A DNA stretch of 64,000 bases. Source: Neodiprion pinetum (taxonomy: Eukaryota > Arthropoda > Insecta > Hymenoptera > Diprionidae). The position numbers and the translations under genes are program-made. Position 1 is the stretch's first letter. The number at the start of each line of letters is the position of its first letter. Below the pieces are notes generated by a model. That model was not told the DNA's origin, ran no database searches, and was given only the letters and a program-made list of their open reading frames with translations. The stretch is from the NCBI RefSeq assembly GCF_021155775.2, contig NC_060233.1:11844782-11908781 (forward strand), written 5' to 3'. Below are positions 19,695-32,115 of this stretch, piece by piece.

Positions 19695-20412
19695 TTTCGA
19701 ATGCAGAACCTGTATTCAGTTTTCAGTATTTTTATTGCATTCCAAATTTTTATTGAATTTGAACAAAGAATACTCCGTTCTGTGACTAAGAGTTGACACT
19801 TCACACAGCCGCGTCAGCCACGGGGCGCCGATATATTTCTATTTATGGTTTGACAGGGTTACAATCCTACCCTACCGATCGAGTTATTTTTGTCCTACCC
19901 GCATTTAGCTGTGAATTTAAAAGGTAGTGTACGTCAAAGAGAATTATCTTTGGTGTACGTAAAAATACTGTATTATAAGTGATATGACATGTTATTCACT
20001 CCTTGTTACCAAACTTATACAAGCGAACTGTAAGCGCGCGCATTGCTCAACATGCCTAAAACAGAGACAGAGCCAGTCATACTCAAGAAGTGCAAAAGAG
20101 ATAAAAAGATTGCTACCGGGGCCGGGAGCTGATTTTGATACGCACCCGCAGTAAGCTAAAGTGTGTGGCGTATCAACCTCAGAGAATTACTCTATGGCGT
20201 CAACTTGGTGTAAAGCGTCGTTCACGCAGTCAACAATTATAATAAATAATTGGTTTTCGATAAAACAGCGAGAATGAAGAGCAGAGCATTGATGTTCATG
20301 GACTGAGATTGGGTGATAAAATTATTATTCCGTTGAATATAATATTAATAATTCCGCTCTTCGTGTATTAAATAGAGGTACAACAGAAAGCTCTAGCCCA
20401 AAAGAGAACGGA
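19695..20412. promoter_or_regulatory. Shared 5' flank of LAMTOR3 (-) and PDCL (+)
   Basis: A 718-bp head-to-head intergenic region. It is the only place for both promoters, so a bidirectional promoter is likely. No TATA box is evident at a convincing position. Known 5' UTRs are not determinable from sequence. Confidence 0.5.
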
Positions 20413-21343
20413 ATGGCAACACTTGAGGATAAAATTTTGGGTGAAAAATTACAATATTACTGCAGTAGTTCAAGTGAAGACGAGGGGCAAGACTCAGCGG
20501 ATTCTGAAGATGAACAAAAGTCGCAGAAACCGTGCGACGCGACAGCGTCAAGGTCTGAGCAACTGCCTGAGTGTGCAAAGTGGGACGGAACTTCAAGCAA
20601 CACAGGGCCGAAAGGGGTCTTAGGCGACTGGCAGCGGTTTAAACAAATAGAGGCAGAGAAGAAAGTCGAACAGGAGAAGGAGAGGATCGAGCTGCTGAAG
20701 AAGTTGAGTTTGACTTGCAGGAGTGCTCTTGACGAGGAAAAAGATAATCTTGAGGAAACCGATCCAGAGTTGGCAGATTTGATGAACGACGAATTTTTAC
20801 TCAATTATCAGAAGCAAAAAATGATGGAAATGCTCACTCGGGCTGAAAAATTAAGATTTGGCCGGCTATTCAACTTGGTAACTGCTGATCAATTTCTGGA
20901 GGCCATCGACAACGAACATGAATCTGTTACCATCGTTATTCATATTTATGAACCTGACATAGAAGGATGTGAGACTATGAATGGCTGTTTACTTTCACTG
21001 GCCGTCGAATATCCCAGCGTTAAATTTTGCAAAATTCAAGGTGAGATGGTGAAAGAATTCCAAACTTCTATAAAAAAACATTGCAGTTGCTAATGCTGAA
21101 TTATTTTTAGGCTCCGCCGCAGGCTTAAGTAGGCACTTCAAAAAGGAGGGAGTTCCAGCACTGCTTGTTTATAAAAACAAACAGGTCATAGGTAATTTTG
21201 TTCGTGTCACAGATCACCTTGGAGTTGACTTTTATTCCTCTGATGTTGAACATTTTTTAATCGAGCATGGAATGATAAGTGACAGAAACTGTATTCCATC
21301 AATTGTTTCTACTAAGGGAAATGCAGATTCTGACAGCGACTAG
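20413..21343 (+). CDS. PDCL: Phosducin-like protein
   Basis: Two coding exons, 20413-21040 and 21111-21343, with a 70-bp intron and matching phase, encode 286 aa. The N-terminal third is acidic and Ser-rich. It is followed by the phosducin-family Gbeta-gamma-binding segment GPKGVLGDWQRFKQIEAE (about 64-81) and by the conserved FGRLFNL. The C-terminal half is thioredoxin-like without a catalytic CxxC. A second acidic tail ends the protein. Phosducin-like proteins bind Gbeta-gamma and assist CCT chaperonin-mediated folding of Gbeta. AATAAA lies at 21432-21437. Assignment to PDCL over PDCL2/3 rests on the N-terminal motif and length. Confidence 0.93.
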
Positions 21344-22423
21344 AAAAATGAACGAAATAGAGACTGGAGATTATATGTGGTAAAAATGTATTTAATATTT
21401 ATAGTAACTATACTTATATGAACTATGTAACAATAAACCTGAAGCTACTGTATATTTTATCTATGCTGTTCGTAAGTATGACGATTGGTTTTCTTGTCAT
21501 TTACATAGAGTGAATTATCTGTAAATGAATGGTTCTTTGATCCAATGGCGTTGACTGAAAAGTTGGTAAAGATGTTGCATAGATTTGGTTTTCTGAAAAC
21601 TAAACTTTTCCAATCATAACATAACTAGTAATAAATTGCTCTTTTTGCAACCAACTGATTTGCATAAATTTTGCCATTGAAATTATACGTGTATCAGTAA
21701 TGCAAAAATTTTAATTGACACGAAAGAATACAAAATCGGACTCTCGTGAATAGCGGAAAATTGGGCAACGCAATGAACCCAATGAATAAAAAAGGTGGAA
21801 GATGTTCTTGGGAATTTTCAGTGTTGACAAGCATTGGTTGGCAGCAGGTTTTGCAACTCGCATTGAGAAGGGTTTTAGAAAGCTTTGGAACGCACAACTC
21901 ATTTCAAACTGTCTAAAGTCCCAACGCACACCTTTGGATAAATCCAAAATTAGGCTCGAGACTATCGCGAAAATGTTGCTAGACGCACAGTTAGTAGATT
22001 GAGTTACCAAATACCGATTAAGCATTGAAATGCATTGGACAATTCATTCAATCACTTGTTTCAGATAAACCAGGGAAGAGTCATAATTTAAGAATAAATT
22101 AACTAATTGTACGGCACTCTCAACTTTTGTAAATGCTTACTGTTGCGCCACGAAGTAATGGCGCTTTTCATTGGCTACACTTGCGGATGCGCACTGATTA
22201 CGGTTCTTCTAGTATCTCGTTTCAACTATTGGTTGAAAACAGTGGAATCTCACTCAGTGCGCGCACCGGCAGTCGGCACGCTCGATTGTAATTTTTTGAT
22301 CCGCAGGTCTTTCCGAAACATAACCTATTGCACGATGAACGTTATTTGATATTTAAAGATAATCTGAGTTCACTCTGGTTTGGATGTTGTTTTCATGGTA
22401 TAGAAATTAATAAATATATAAAA
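21344..22423. other. PDCL-SUPV3L1 intergenic region
   Basis: It contains the PDCL poly(A) signal (21432-21437) and presumably the SUPV3L1 promoter. An open stretch around 21690-22025 has no recognisable family similarity. Nothing else is identified. Confidence 0.45.
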
Positions 22424-25400
22424 ATGATACCGACAACCCGACGCATATCGGAATCCCTACTTCGAAGAAGTGGGATCCTGTGCACCACTTTACAAGACAG
22501 GTAGAGTATAATATCTCTATTATATACTTTTATATTGTAATAAGGTAATCGACACACATTATTCATATTTATTCACTTATTATAACCTATGGTCAATTTT
22601 GTATTCCTATATATCCTACAAATATTTTATTGTAACAGGTGTAAGTGTGAGGTGAGTTTAATCAACAACAGGTAAAGTTTTATAAAAATTATTGAATGTA
22701 ATAATTTTATGAATTGATTTCTAATACATTACGCGTTATTTTTTATTTTTCAGATATCTTAGAATTGGAGCTTATTTAGCACAACCTTTGCGGGGAAAAA
22801 AAGATGACTCGACTACAATCACATCTTTGTTCAAACCAGTTCCCGTCAAGTCGAACCCAGATGATATTAACGTGGGAGTTGAACTTAGTGGGGCTCTCAA
22901 CAAAGCTGACCTCCTGAAAGTGCTCAATCAATTCTATCAAAGAAAAGAGATCAAGGTGCTCGCCATGGAACACGGATTGGACAGTAAGTACTTAAGGTGC
23001 TTCAACTCGTTATTTCAGTTTTCTCAACTTCCCGCTTTGGTATTTTTATAGAAAAAGGAAAGTTTTTATAATTACCCTGAAAATGAAAAGTTGTGTTTTC
23101 ACTATATTTCTACTATTTAAGGCCTGGAGAATCTTCTCTGATCACTTTCAGGTGGACATCTCGATTTGAGTGTATGATCGTTTTTTGGTGGCAATTACTG
23201 AAAGATTAGATTTTATTATTTTGGCCTTAATTGATTCAGTTTTGCTTGACTCAGAACTGACTAGAATTTGAACTTAATTCTTGTGGTATCTCAAAAACGT
23301 CTAGATGCAGATGAAACTTGCTTCATGGGTTTAGCTTTATTAATGTAAAGCTGATTAGATTTTTACTAAAATCAGTTAAGCCTTTAAAGTTATTTTCAAA
23401 ATTATAAACCATGTAGTCTGAAATTTTTATCTTCATCGATAGTGGGAGTAGCTGGAAGTTCTGAGATTGATCCTCTCAAGTTGAGTAGATTTCCCTGCTT
23501 GTTTCCACCCATTTTATCGCTGTAAATTACATTCAATAAACATTGTCCTACAAAAGCCAATGTAAATGCTTCTGTTGTTTGTTTCCTCCCTACTTTTGGT
23601 TCATTGCTCTTAGTTTTTCTGCATTATTTTGGAGACTGCACACACAAATATGAACGTCTTGCAGGTTACTTACAACATCAAACCTTCATCAGTTTTCGAC
23701 GCTACTGCTTAGATGCTGAAACCTTGCCGGCAGACTTGCATGTTGTAATAAGCGACATAATGCAAGGAGCCGGGCATGTCGATGACATATTTCCGTACTT
23801 TATGCGTCATGCGAAACAGACTTTTCCCCATATTGAATGTATGGATGATCTCAAGAAAATAAGCGATCTACGCACACCTGCTAACTGGTATGAATAAAAC
23901 AGTGGAAATATTTGCTTCTGTATTTTGAATAGAGCTTCATATTTATAACCAGAAATATGCGCAAATTAAATAACTATCATTTTGCAGGTACCCGTTAGCG
24001 AGAGCTAAGACAAGAAAAATTATATTTCATGCTGGACCAACGAATAGTGGTAAAACTTACCACGCGCTACAGAGGTTCATGACTGCAAAAAGTGGATTAT
24101 ATTGTGGGCCGCTGAAGTTGTTGGCTGCAGAAGTGTTCAATAAAAGCAACACTAACGTGAGGATTCAGTAATTCATTAGAACTGTTTTTGAAAATCTTGC
24201 AAATGTTCTTCATTGTTTTGAACGTTATCGCAATACTCTGTTTATACTGCATCTTTTTCCAGGGTACCCCATGCGACTTAATTACCGGAGAAGAGAAAAA
24301 TTTTGCGAAAGGTGCAGACAACCCTTCAAATCACATATCTTGCACAGTCGAAATGGCCAACACAAACGCTGCATGTAAGGTTATATCCTTTGATTCAATT
24401 ATTCATTACATATTATGTTTAAGTATAAAAAAAAAAAGGAAACGAATGGAATAAAATTAATTTATTTTAGGTGAGGTTGCCGTCATAGATGAAATCCAAT
24501 TGATGAAAGATCCAGGTAGAGGCTGGGCATGGACTAGAGCTTTGCTAGGACTGCCAGCCGATGAAATTCACCTTTGCGGAGAAGCTGCTGCGATAGACTT
24601 AGTCAGTATATATTTCAAAATTCGTTGAAAAATCAATGAATTTGATGGCCAACGATTCATAAATTTACATGGGTGAGATATGCTGTCCGAATCACTAATG
24701 ATTGCTATATGTTAGGTCCGCTCCATATGTATCACAACTGGAGAGGATGTTGAGGTACGGAGATATAAACGTCTGACTCCGTTGGAAGTCGAAGAGTCTG
24801 CACTGAAATCACTGGACAATGTAGTTGCAGGAGACTGTATAGTTTGCTTTAGTAAAAATGAAATATATTCTGTGTCTCGTAGCATCGAATCTCGTGGTAT
24901 TGAAGTGGCAGTTATATATGGAAGCCTTCCACCAGGAACAAAACTAGCTCAAGCAGCAAAATTCAATGACATCAATAACCCATGTAAAGTTTTAATTGCT
25001 ACTGATGCTATCGGGATGGGTTTGAATTTGTTAGTATCGTTCTTTTTTTTTAAATCGTAATTTTTCCAATGATAAAGGCGAACTCAAATAGCATGTGTGG
25101 AAAAAAATTTTCGATGTTTAATCATTCGCGTTTTTTTACACATATTTCATTTGGCAGGAGTATACGAAGGATAATATTCTACTCTTTGATGAAGCCGACT
25201 ATCAATGAAAAGGGCGAAAAAGAAATTGACACGATACCTGTGTCCTCTGCTCTGCAAATAGCTGGACGAGCCGGGCGTTATGGTACACAATGGGAGAAAG
25301 TAAATCATTTTTAAAAATTCGGTGTTCAATTCTATCACGCTTATTCGACTTCCCGGAGTTGTAGTTGCTTTGTTGTTTCAGGGATATGTAACAACTTTTA

Positions 25401-28087
25401 GACCAGATGATCTATCCAAGCTGCAACACTTGCTTTCACAAGAACCAGAAGTCCTTACTCAAGCTGGTTTACATCCAACCGCTGATCAAATAGAACTATA
25501 TGCTTACTACCTGCCTGATTCTACTCTGTCTAATCTAATGGTGATTGTTTCAATACATCATAATATATTTAGGAATCAGCAGATTTGCATCGAGTCCGTA
25601 AATTGTACTCTTTTTTCAGACTTACAATTAATTATTAATCGTTCTTTCCTATTGCAGGATATTTTCGTATCGCTATCTATAGTGGACAACTCTTTATACT
25701 TCATGTGCAATCTAGACGATTTCAAATTTCTTGCTGATATAATTCAGCACATCCCGCTACCATTGCGCGCACGATACGTATTTTGTTGTGCGCCGATAAA
25801 TAGGAAAATACCATTTGTGTGCACAATGTTCTTGAAAGTAAGCTGATCATGCTCAACCAATCTATTCTAATAATATCACATATTCTACTACATTAGTCAC
25901 GCTCAAAAAGTTCAATTGAAACTGATTAACAACATTTAAGTCAGAAAGATTCCAAATTGTGTATCTGTAATTTCTGATCAAGTACAAACGTGCTGTACTG
26001 TCTAAATTGAATGCTAGGACAAGTCAACAAAAATCATTTAGAAAATCTCCAGCAGCTTTATGTGCGGCAATGACGGTGAATACGAATGAAATAACATCTC
26101 TACTGTGTACTATAAATGAATATGACCATGTTCGAATAAGAAAAGCTAAGATATCAACCATCAGACAAAAAGATTTATAATCAGAACGCTCAAGATGTTC
26201 AAACTTTGGTATTTTCGAATTGATTCTTATTCTTTGAGCTTACTGTGTTTGCCATAGAGCTTTGAGGGTACATTGAAAAAAAAAATTCATAAACAGTTGT
26301 GCTTATAGTGGATAATGTTTGTGCAGCACAGCACAATAGATGTTTCTCAACAATTATATTTGCACGTTGTAATTATACTATAATATAAGATTCAGTGAAT
26401 GTTTTTAACAATTTGTGGAGGTCTAGTCAGCGAGCAAAATGAGCCCAAAAATATTAAAATCGGCTAAAAAACACAACAGTTTAGGAATTTCCAATGTTCT
26501 GATTATAAAACCTTTTCTCAAATTGTTAATACTTTATCTTAGTGATACGAATTTACTGAAAATCATTTTTATCTCATATTAGGGATATTGTTGTGATCGT
26601 GTTCGCTATCATTGGCACAAAGAAAAACACCGTTGAAGATTGTTGGAGCGATTTTTTTTTCTTTCCGAACCTTTAATTTAGACGATATGGTTCATTCATT
26701 CTTTAATTCAATTGGGATCCAAAATTTTGCCTCGGTCTTAGTTAAAAAAGAAAAAAATTATGCAAATATCAATGGGCAGTAAACTTTGTCCAAATGAGTT
26801 TTTTTCTTTATACGAAGTCGTCAAATAATAAAATATACGTAAAAAAAGAACAATAATATCAAATACGACACGGTTAACATTGCGCAATTTTTCTGCTACT
26901 GGATAGCGTCTAAATATTTTGGATCCCAATAAATATTGTTTGCCTAAAAAAATACGTATTTGAACATAATTTTGATATTTGATTTTGTATAGTTCGCTCG
27001 ACAATACAGTAAAAATGAAACGTTGACGTTTGACTGGCTTTGTCAAAACATCGGTTGGCCAGTCGCCGCACCAAGAACAATCATAGATTTGGTTCATTTA
27101 GAAGCAGTATTTGATGTCTTAGATCTCTACCTTTGGTTCAGGTGAGAAATTATTTTGAGTTCAGCCATTAGAATTAGATAGGTATTACAAATTCAGTTGA
27201 ATTCAAAAATGCCTAAGCATCAGATTCACGGTATTTGTTTTCTTATTTGCTGCTAGTTATCGATTCATGGACCTCTTGCCTGATGGAGATATTGTGCGAG
27301 ATACTCAGAAGGAGTTGGATGCAGTTATACAAGAAGGCATAGTTCAACTAACACAGCTTTTAAAGACCTCAGAGTCAGGTTTGTTGAAGACATTACATAT
27401 TAAAATTTCTGGTAAATTGTGCCATGCCATGTTCCAACATTATCAAATCATTTTCAGGTTCAAACAATGGTGCTGTGTTAGCTCCTGACGAAGATCACTT
27501 TGCACTGAACACCCAGAAGAACAAATACTTCAGAGGTTATTTTATTTGTTACAATGTACATTATTTTTTGTTAACTGGCCTGTTGATAACCTTGCTTCCA
27601 TTATTTTCAACCTATAGATTCTAGAAGTGTCACAGCCAAGACTTTGGGACAAGGTAAATTAACGGAAAGATTACTGGCACAAGGACTTCTTACTCCAAGC
27701 ATGTTGAACGAATTGCGGAGAGAATGGAATCAGGTATGAACAGTGTTCATTGAAGCTCGCCAATAGAAAAACTTGATGCTAACAATGTCAAATTCAGTTA
27801 TAGTTTTGAAATGATCTCGCAAGAACTTAGACCTAACAAATTGTATTTATCAGTTCCTAAAGATATCTGTTCCGTCCAAATAATTTCAGCCAAATACTTT
27901 TTAGTAACATTTGTCCAAAAAAAGTTAGTCAAATCAGTATTTGCAGTTGTTAAAATTCAAATTTCTTTTTTTTTTTTAATTTAACCAACATTTTTGTCAT
28001 TCCTTAGTTTTATTTTTTGTATAGTTTACCGATGACAATGAATCAAGTCGTCCAAAAAAAACCGGACGGAAACGTAAACTGAAATGA
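22424..28087 (+). CDS. SUPV3L1: Mitochondrial ATP-dependent RNA helicase SUPV3L1 (Suv3)
   Basis: Fifteen coding exons: 22424-22500, 22754-22983, 23665-23887, 23988-24156, 24263-24374, 24471-24601, 24716-25029, 25158-25299, 25382-25540, 25658-25837, 26993-27141, 27257-27378, 27458-27535, 27618-27733 and 28025-28087. All phases agree and give 754 aa (human 786). Exon 1 encodes an Arg/Ser/Thr-rich, acid-free N-terminus, as expected of a mitochondrial presequence. Walker A GPTNSGKT is at 193-200, DEIQ at 277-280 and motif VI QIAGRAGR at 452-459. The C-terminus ends in a Lys/Arg cluster. Suv3 unwinds RNA ahead of PNPase in the mitochondrial degradosome. A possible 33-nt in-frame exon lies at 22639-22671. 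AATAAA lies at 28587-28592. The large intron 10 (25838-26992) contains an interspersed repeat. Confidence 0.96.
22639..22671 (+). other. Candidate 33-nt cassette exon of SUPV3L1
   Basis: It is bounded by AACAG at the 5' side and GTAAAG at the 3' side, its phase is compatible with both neighbours, and it has no stop. It would insert 11 residues (C-K-C-E-V-S-L-I-N-N-R) after residue 25, inside the mitochondrial presequence. Skipping it is equally in frame. Whether it is used cannot be told from sequence. Confidence 0.35.
26490..26720. repeat. Diverged interspersed repeat in SUPV3L1 intron 10
   Basis: It shares blocks such as CGAATTT, AAATCATTT, TAGGGAT and CTATCATTGG, in the same order and spacing, with 47560-47760 in the AP-3 sigma intron. 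It is an old repeat family of unknown type. The edges are approximate. Confidence 0.5.
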
Positions 28088-29095
28088 AGTGTTCCTGTTC
28101 ATTGCCGAAATTTCTCCACAATTCAAGAGCCAATCGTAAGTACAATGAATAAGAATTTGTAGTGTAAATGATGGTACGAAAGATTTCTGTTTCATTTTTG
28201 TACAATGTATGGCAGTAAACTACTACGTATGTGTAAATTAAAGTAATCATTAATTCACAAAGAACATTTTCTTTTCAGTGATTTTAATGAAAGAATTAAA
28301 ATTGATTAAGAATTTATAATTTTATGCGACATCAAATTTATACTCCATTCTTTGAAACTGTTATATTAATCCTTTTATGTGTAGTTCACATATGATATGA
28401 AATGTATCACAGCATAAAATGTGATATGCTGTATAGATGTATAATTTAATTTGTATGAAAAATAGAAAAAGTTTACTTTGTCAAAATGTTTTAAGTATCC
28501 GTTATAATACCATTACAAGAATAATTCGTTTCGAAATAGATATGTTATAAAACGGTTTAATTGAAATTTGCAGAAGATTAAACGAAAATAAATGTCTCTT
28601 TTGGCATTAAAGTAACTATTAATTTTGATGCAAAAAGCTCATGATTCGTCTGTTGCAAAGTTTTGGAATTTTTCTTCAAATAGGTAGGAGCAATTTTGTG
28701 CAAAAAAACAAGGGTCGAGTCATTTTATTGTAACAATCACATATATGTACATATATACATTGGAAGTGAGTAAATATAAAACTGGAGGCAAAGAAACAAT
28801 CCAGAATTTTGTGTGTTTATTCCCGACTCAACTGTAATGGCCACTTTATTCACCTGAAAAGAGGGATGAAAGTAGCAAGATTCTCCCACTAATGGGGTAA
28901 CCACTTTTTCAAATCAATAAAGTGGTCACAGTTGAGTCAGGAATAATATCCCACATGCAACACGGGAATATAATGGGTTATTCGCTTGTTACATAATATA
29001 CTGTTTTTTTCAACTCCTAACCAAATTCGTTCTGAGGTATTCCTGAATCATGTCATCAATTCTTGAATTTCTGGTATAATCCTATTGGCAACATT
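28088..29095. other. 3' flank between SUPV3L1 (+) and the THAP gene (-)
   Basis: This is a convergent 3' region with the SUPV3L1 poly(A) signal at 28587-28592 and an inverted-repeat relic at 28818-28946. No gene is seen. Confidence 0.5.
28818..28946. repeat. Inverted-repeat relic (MITE-like)
   Basis: The arms 28818-28850 and 28916-28946 are imperfect inverted copies sharing GACTCAACTGT and CCACTTTATT, around a 65-bp centre. It lies in the 3' region of the THAP gene, so a minus-strand transcript would carry the hairpin. It could be a small MITE remnant. Confidence 0.6.
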
Positions 29096-32000
29096 TCATT
29101 TTGAACCCGCTAGGAGTGATTTGAGTCTGTTTTTGAAATTGAACCGAATTTCGTTCAGACGTCGATTGTGCCTGTTTATTTTCTTCAATGATCTCCTCAA
29201 CCTTTCAATTTCCTTTTGTTTTTCCAGAAGCATATTGTAGATAGGCTCCCTATTTCTTCTTTGAGCCAAGGCGACGTTCAGACTTGCACATTTTGAGCAT
29301 TTTGAAGACTTGTTGTTCATGACGAGGGGACATTCCATGTGTCTCCATTTCACTGTATCCACATACGCAATTCCCATTCTAACAGCTTCGAAGTCTTGAA
29401 CGTTTGGACCCCCTACCATGAAAATTTAATAGGTAGATTCAAGTGAACAAGGGTATGTTAACCAATTACTAAAGTTCTAAAAACTGTTTACTTTTCCCTG
29501 GAAGACATTTGTTAGGAATACTCAAATAATTTTATCTATCAATCCAGTATTTCAACCAGAAACAGCATTTGTTTCACTTCTATTTGAAGAATTTGTACAC
29601 AGCCAAAAATTTTTTGCCAAAGGACATCTCCCACATTCAATTTTAGAATATTGCTTTTTGAAGAAATTAAAAGTTATCCCATTTAAATAACATAGGAAAG
29701 ATATTGTCATTTTTTAAAATTCTTATCACTCAGCCATATTCAATGATATGGATTTAATCTTGGAAGTATTTTATAGAAAATTTAATTTTGTACAAAAATG
29801 TCTTGTACACAAAATCTCTAACTCAAACAGTTCAATAAGCATCGATAGTCAATTTTATGTAAAGATTCATTTACAAACGTTTTTAGTGGCTCAGCTATTT
29901 CTTTAATTCATATTATTTCATATTTCTATAACTTCACGACAATTATTCAAATCATAAGTTTTGTAGGCAATTCACTCTCTCTAAAAATGGTTCCGCTAAT
30001 CAATTGACTTTACAATAAAAATGTGAATAACTCTTTCGTAAGATCAAGTCTATATCATCAAGTGTAGCTGAGAAGTAACAATTGAACAAAAAAACGCGAT
30101 CTTACCAATGTCATTTAAGTGGGCAAACTCTGAATTCTGGGATTGATAATTTAAAACTGGATTTAAGAGATATCCTTCTCCAAGGATTTTATTTATATTT
30201 TTTGATATGTAAAGCAAGTTTTACAGGCCAGAGTGATCAGAAACAATATTGCTTACAATCAATACCTTCACAGATATGCCGCTGGTCCAATTCATCAACG
30301 AGTTCCTCAATATCAGATAAAGTATAGACTTTATTGGTTCTACCATTTCTCACAAGATTATGAAGGAACGGGTTTATTTTTCTGCTACTGACACTGCAGT
30401 GCATTATCATATCACTTCTTATGTACACTGCTTTGTTCACAATGGGTATGTGATTTGTTGAAAAATTCATGCAAAGGTAAACAACAGTCGTTGCATGTCC
30501 TTTCGATGTTACAAGAAATGACCAGCCTCGCGGTAGTGTAACTTCTGTGTAAATTTCAAGCAAATCTTCAAACAGCATTGTGTCATTTAGTACAGAGTTT
30601 GACATTTTTTCGCCACACTCTTTATCGACAGGGAATGTCAATGTTTCTGTGACGAGACAAGCTTCAATCTCTTGTCTTTTTTCCATCTCGCTGTCATCTT
30701 TCATACACTCGTCATTTTTGTGATCTTTGTACAACTTTAGGGGATCTTCTATTATTAATTCCTCTTTCAAAATTTCATTATTCTGTTCCATCTGAACACA
30801 ATGAGCCAGAAGATTTCTTTCAGAATTTTCATTTCTCTCTTGTAACTTATCGACAATAATCGATGTCTCGCTTTTGTCGTTGTACATCTGTTTATAGTCA
30901 AAGATGAAATAATTATCAGCTTGACCAAATTCCGTGACTTCTATAGAGTCCGCAGATTTCTGTATCCGACCATCATCTGAATTGTGCATTCTGTTTTCAT
31001 TGATGTAATCATCTGTTCGCTCCAACTGACTGAAGAGCACATGTCTCTTATCAGCAATACTGGTTTTCTCAAAGTTCGCCTCATTGGAATAGTTAAAACT
31101 AGATTCATTGACATGAGAATTAATTGATATAGACTCTTTGTAATTTTTTCTTCGAAGTAGATAATCACGGAACCCAGATTGATCAGGTATAATCATATTT
31201 GCTGAATTATTATCTTCTTTGATATCTAAACACGGAACTGCTCCAGCTCGCAATCTAAACTTTTTATACTTGATCTGAAATTTAATACGGTTACATCTTT
31301 GGTGAGAAATAGTGAAAGAAATTTTCCAGAAATTTAACATGTTTTTCTAAACTTTTGTGACAAGTTTTATGTTATTTCTGCTGGAAATGTTTCAATTATT
31401 CTAATACGGTCTGAACAATCTTAAGAAATTCGACTGGGTTTCTGCAAGAACTCACCTTTTTTCAAATATTCATTTTCTATTGAAAATACAATAATTTCAG
31501 ATGTTGTTTGCTGACTTTCTGACCAATTTATTCGACCGATTTCTAGAGGAAACTTTTATTTTTCAAAATTTTATGTTGTTTCAGACGTATAAAAAAAAAA
31601 TTGATTTTTTATGTTTCTATTTTCTAAAAATACCAAGCTATAACAAACTGCGAAAGGATATATTCAATGACATTAAATAATGATTAGTTTTTACAAATTT
31701 TTATGAAATATCAACGTGTTATCTACCTGTACTGAAATCAATTTTTCTGCATGAAACTTTGGATATTGAGTTAATAAGTGTAAGCAAACGAAGTGAATTG
31801 ATTTGAATTTACTAGGTTAAGACCCAAAATTTTGAAAGGCTGTGGCGATTTTGATACAACGTAACTTGAGCGAAGCAATAAGGAATCGTTACTTACTCTG
31901 ATAACGTGAGGCGGCACACCGCTGACCCAATGTGTGATTACATCAGATGATTTGAAGTGTTTACTGCAGATGTAAGTGTCATCAGTGACTGTGTAATTGG

Positions 32001-32115
32001 CGATGGGAATAACTTCCTGCCATTTTTTGCGTGTCTCTAGATCTTTTGGGGCAGAAAAAAAGCTGAAGGTTCGTATGTAGTTAGTTCTCTTGCAAAGAAC
32101 GCATTTACGAGTCAT
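29096..32115 (-). CDS. THAP-domain zinc-finger protein
   Basis: Three coding exons on the minus strand, 32115-31897, 31274-30266 and 29412-29096, give 514 aa with consistent phases. Residues 1-90 form a THAP C2CH domain: C5-X2-C8, a conserved W in KKWQ, YICSKHF supplying the last C and H, and the closing AGAVP motif continuing across the intron. THAP domains bind DNA and occur in transcription factors and P-element-type transposases. The middle (about 95-330) is acidic and probably disordered. The C-terminal region has a second possible metal site, KCSKCASL, followed by a basic coiled coil (about 455-500). No transposase RNase H core is visible. Orthology is not recognised. Exon 2 ends at GAAG|GTATTG, chosen because it alone fits the phase of exon 3. 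Confidence 0.8.

Noticed and set aside
21690..22025. Open stretches on both strands between PDCL and SUPV3L1
   Set aside because: No family motif or consistent reading frame; treated as intergenic.
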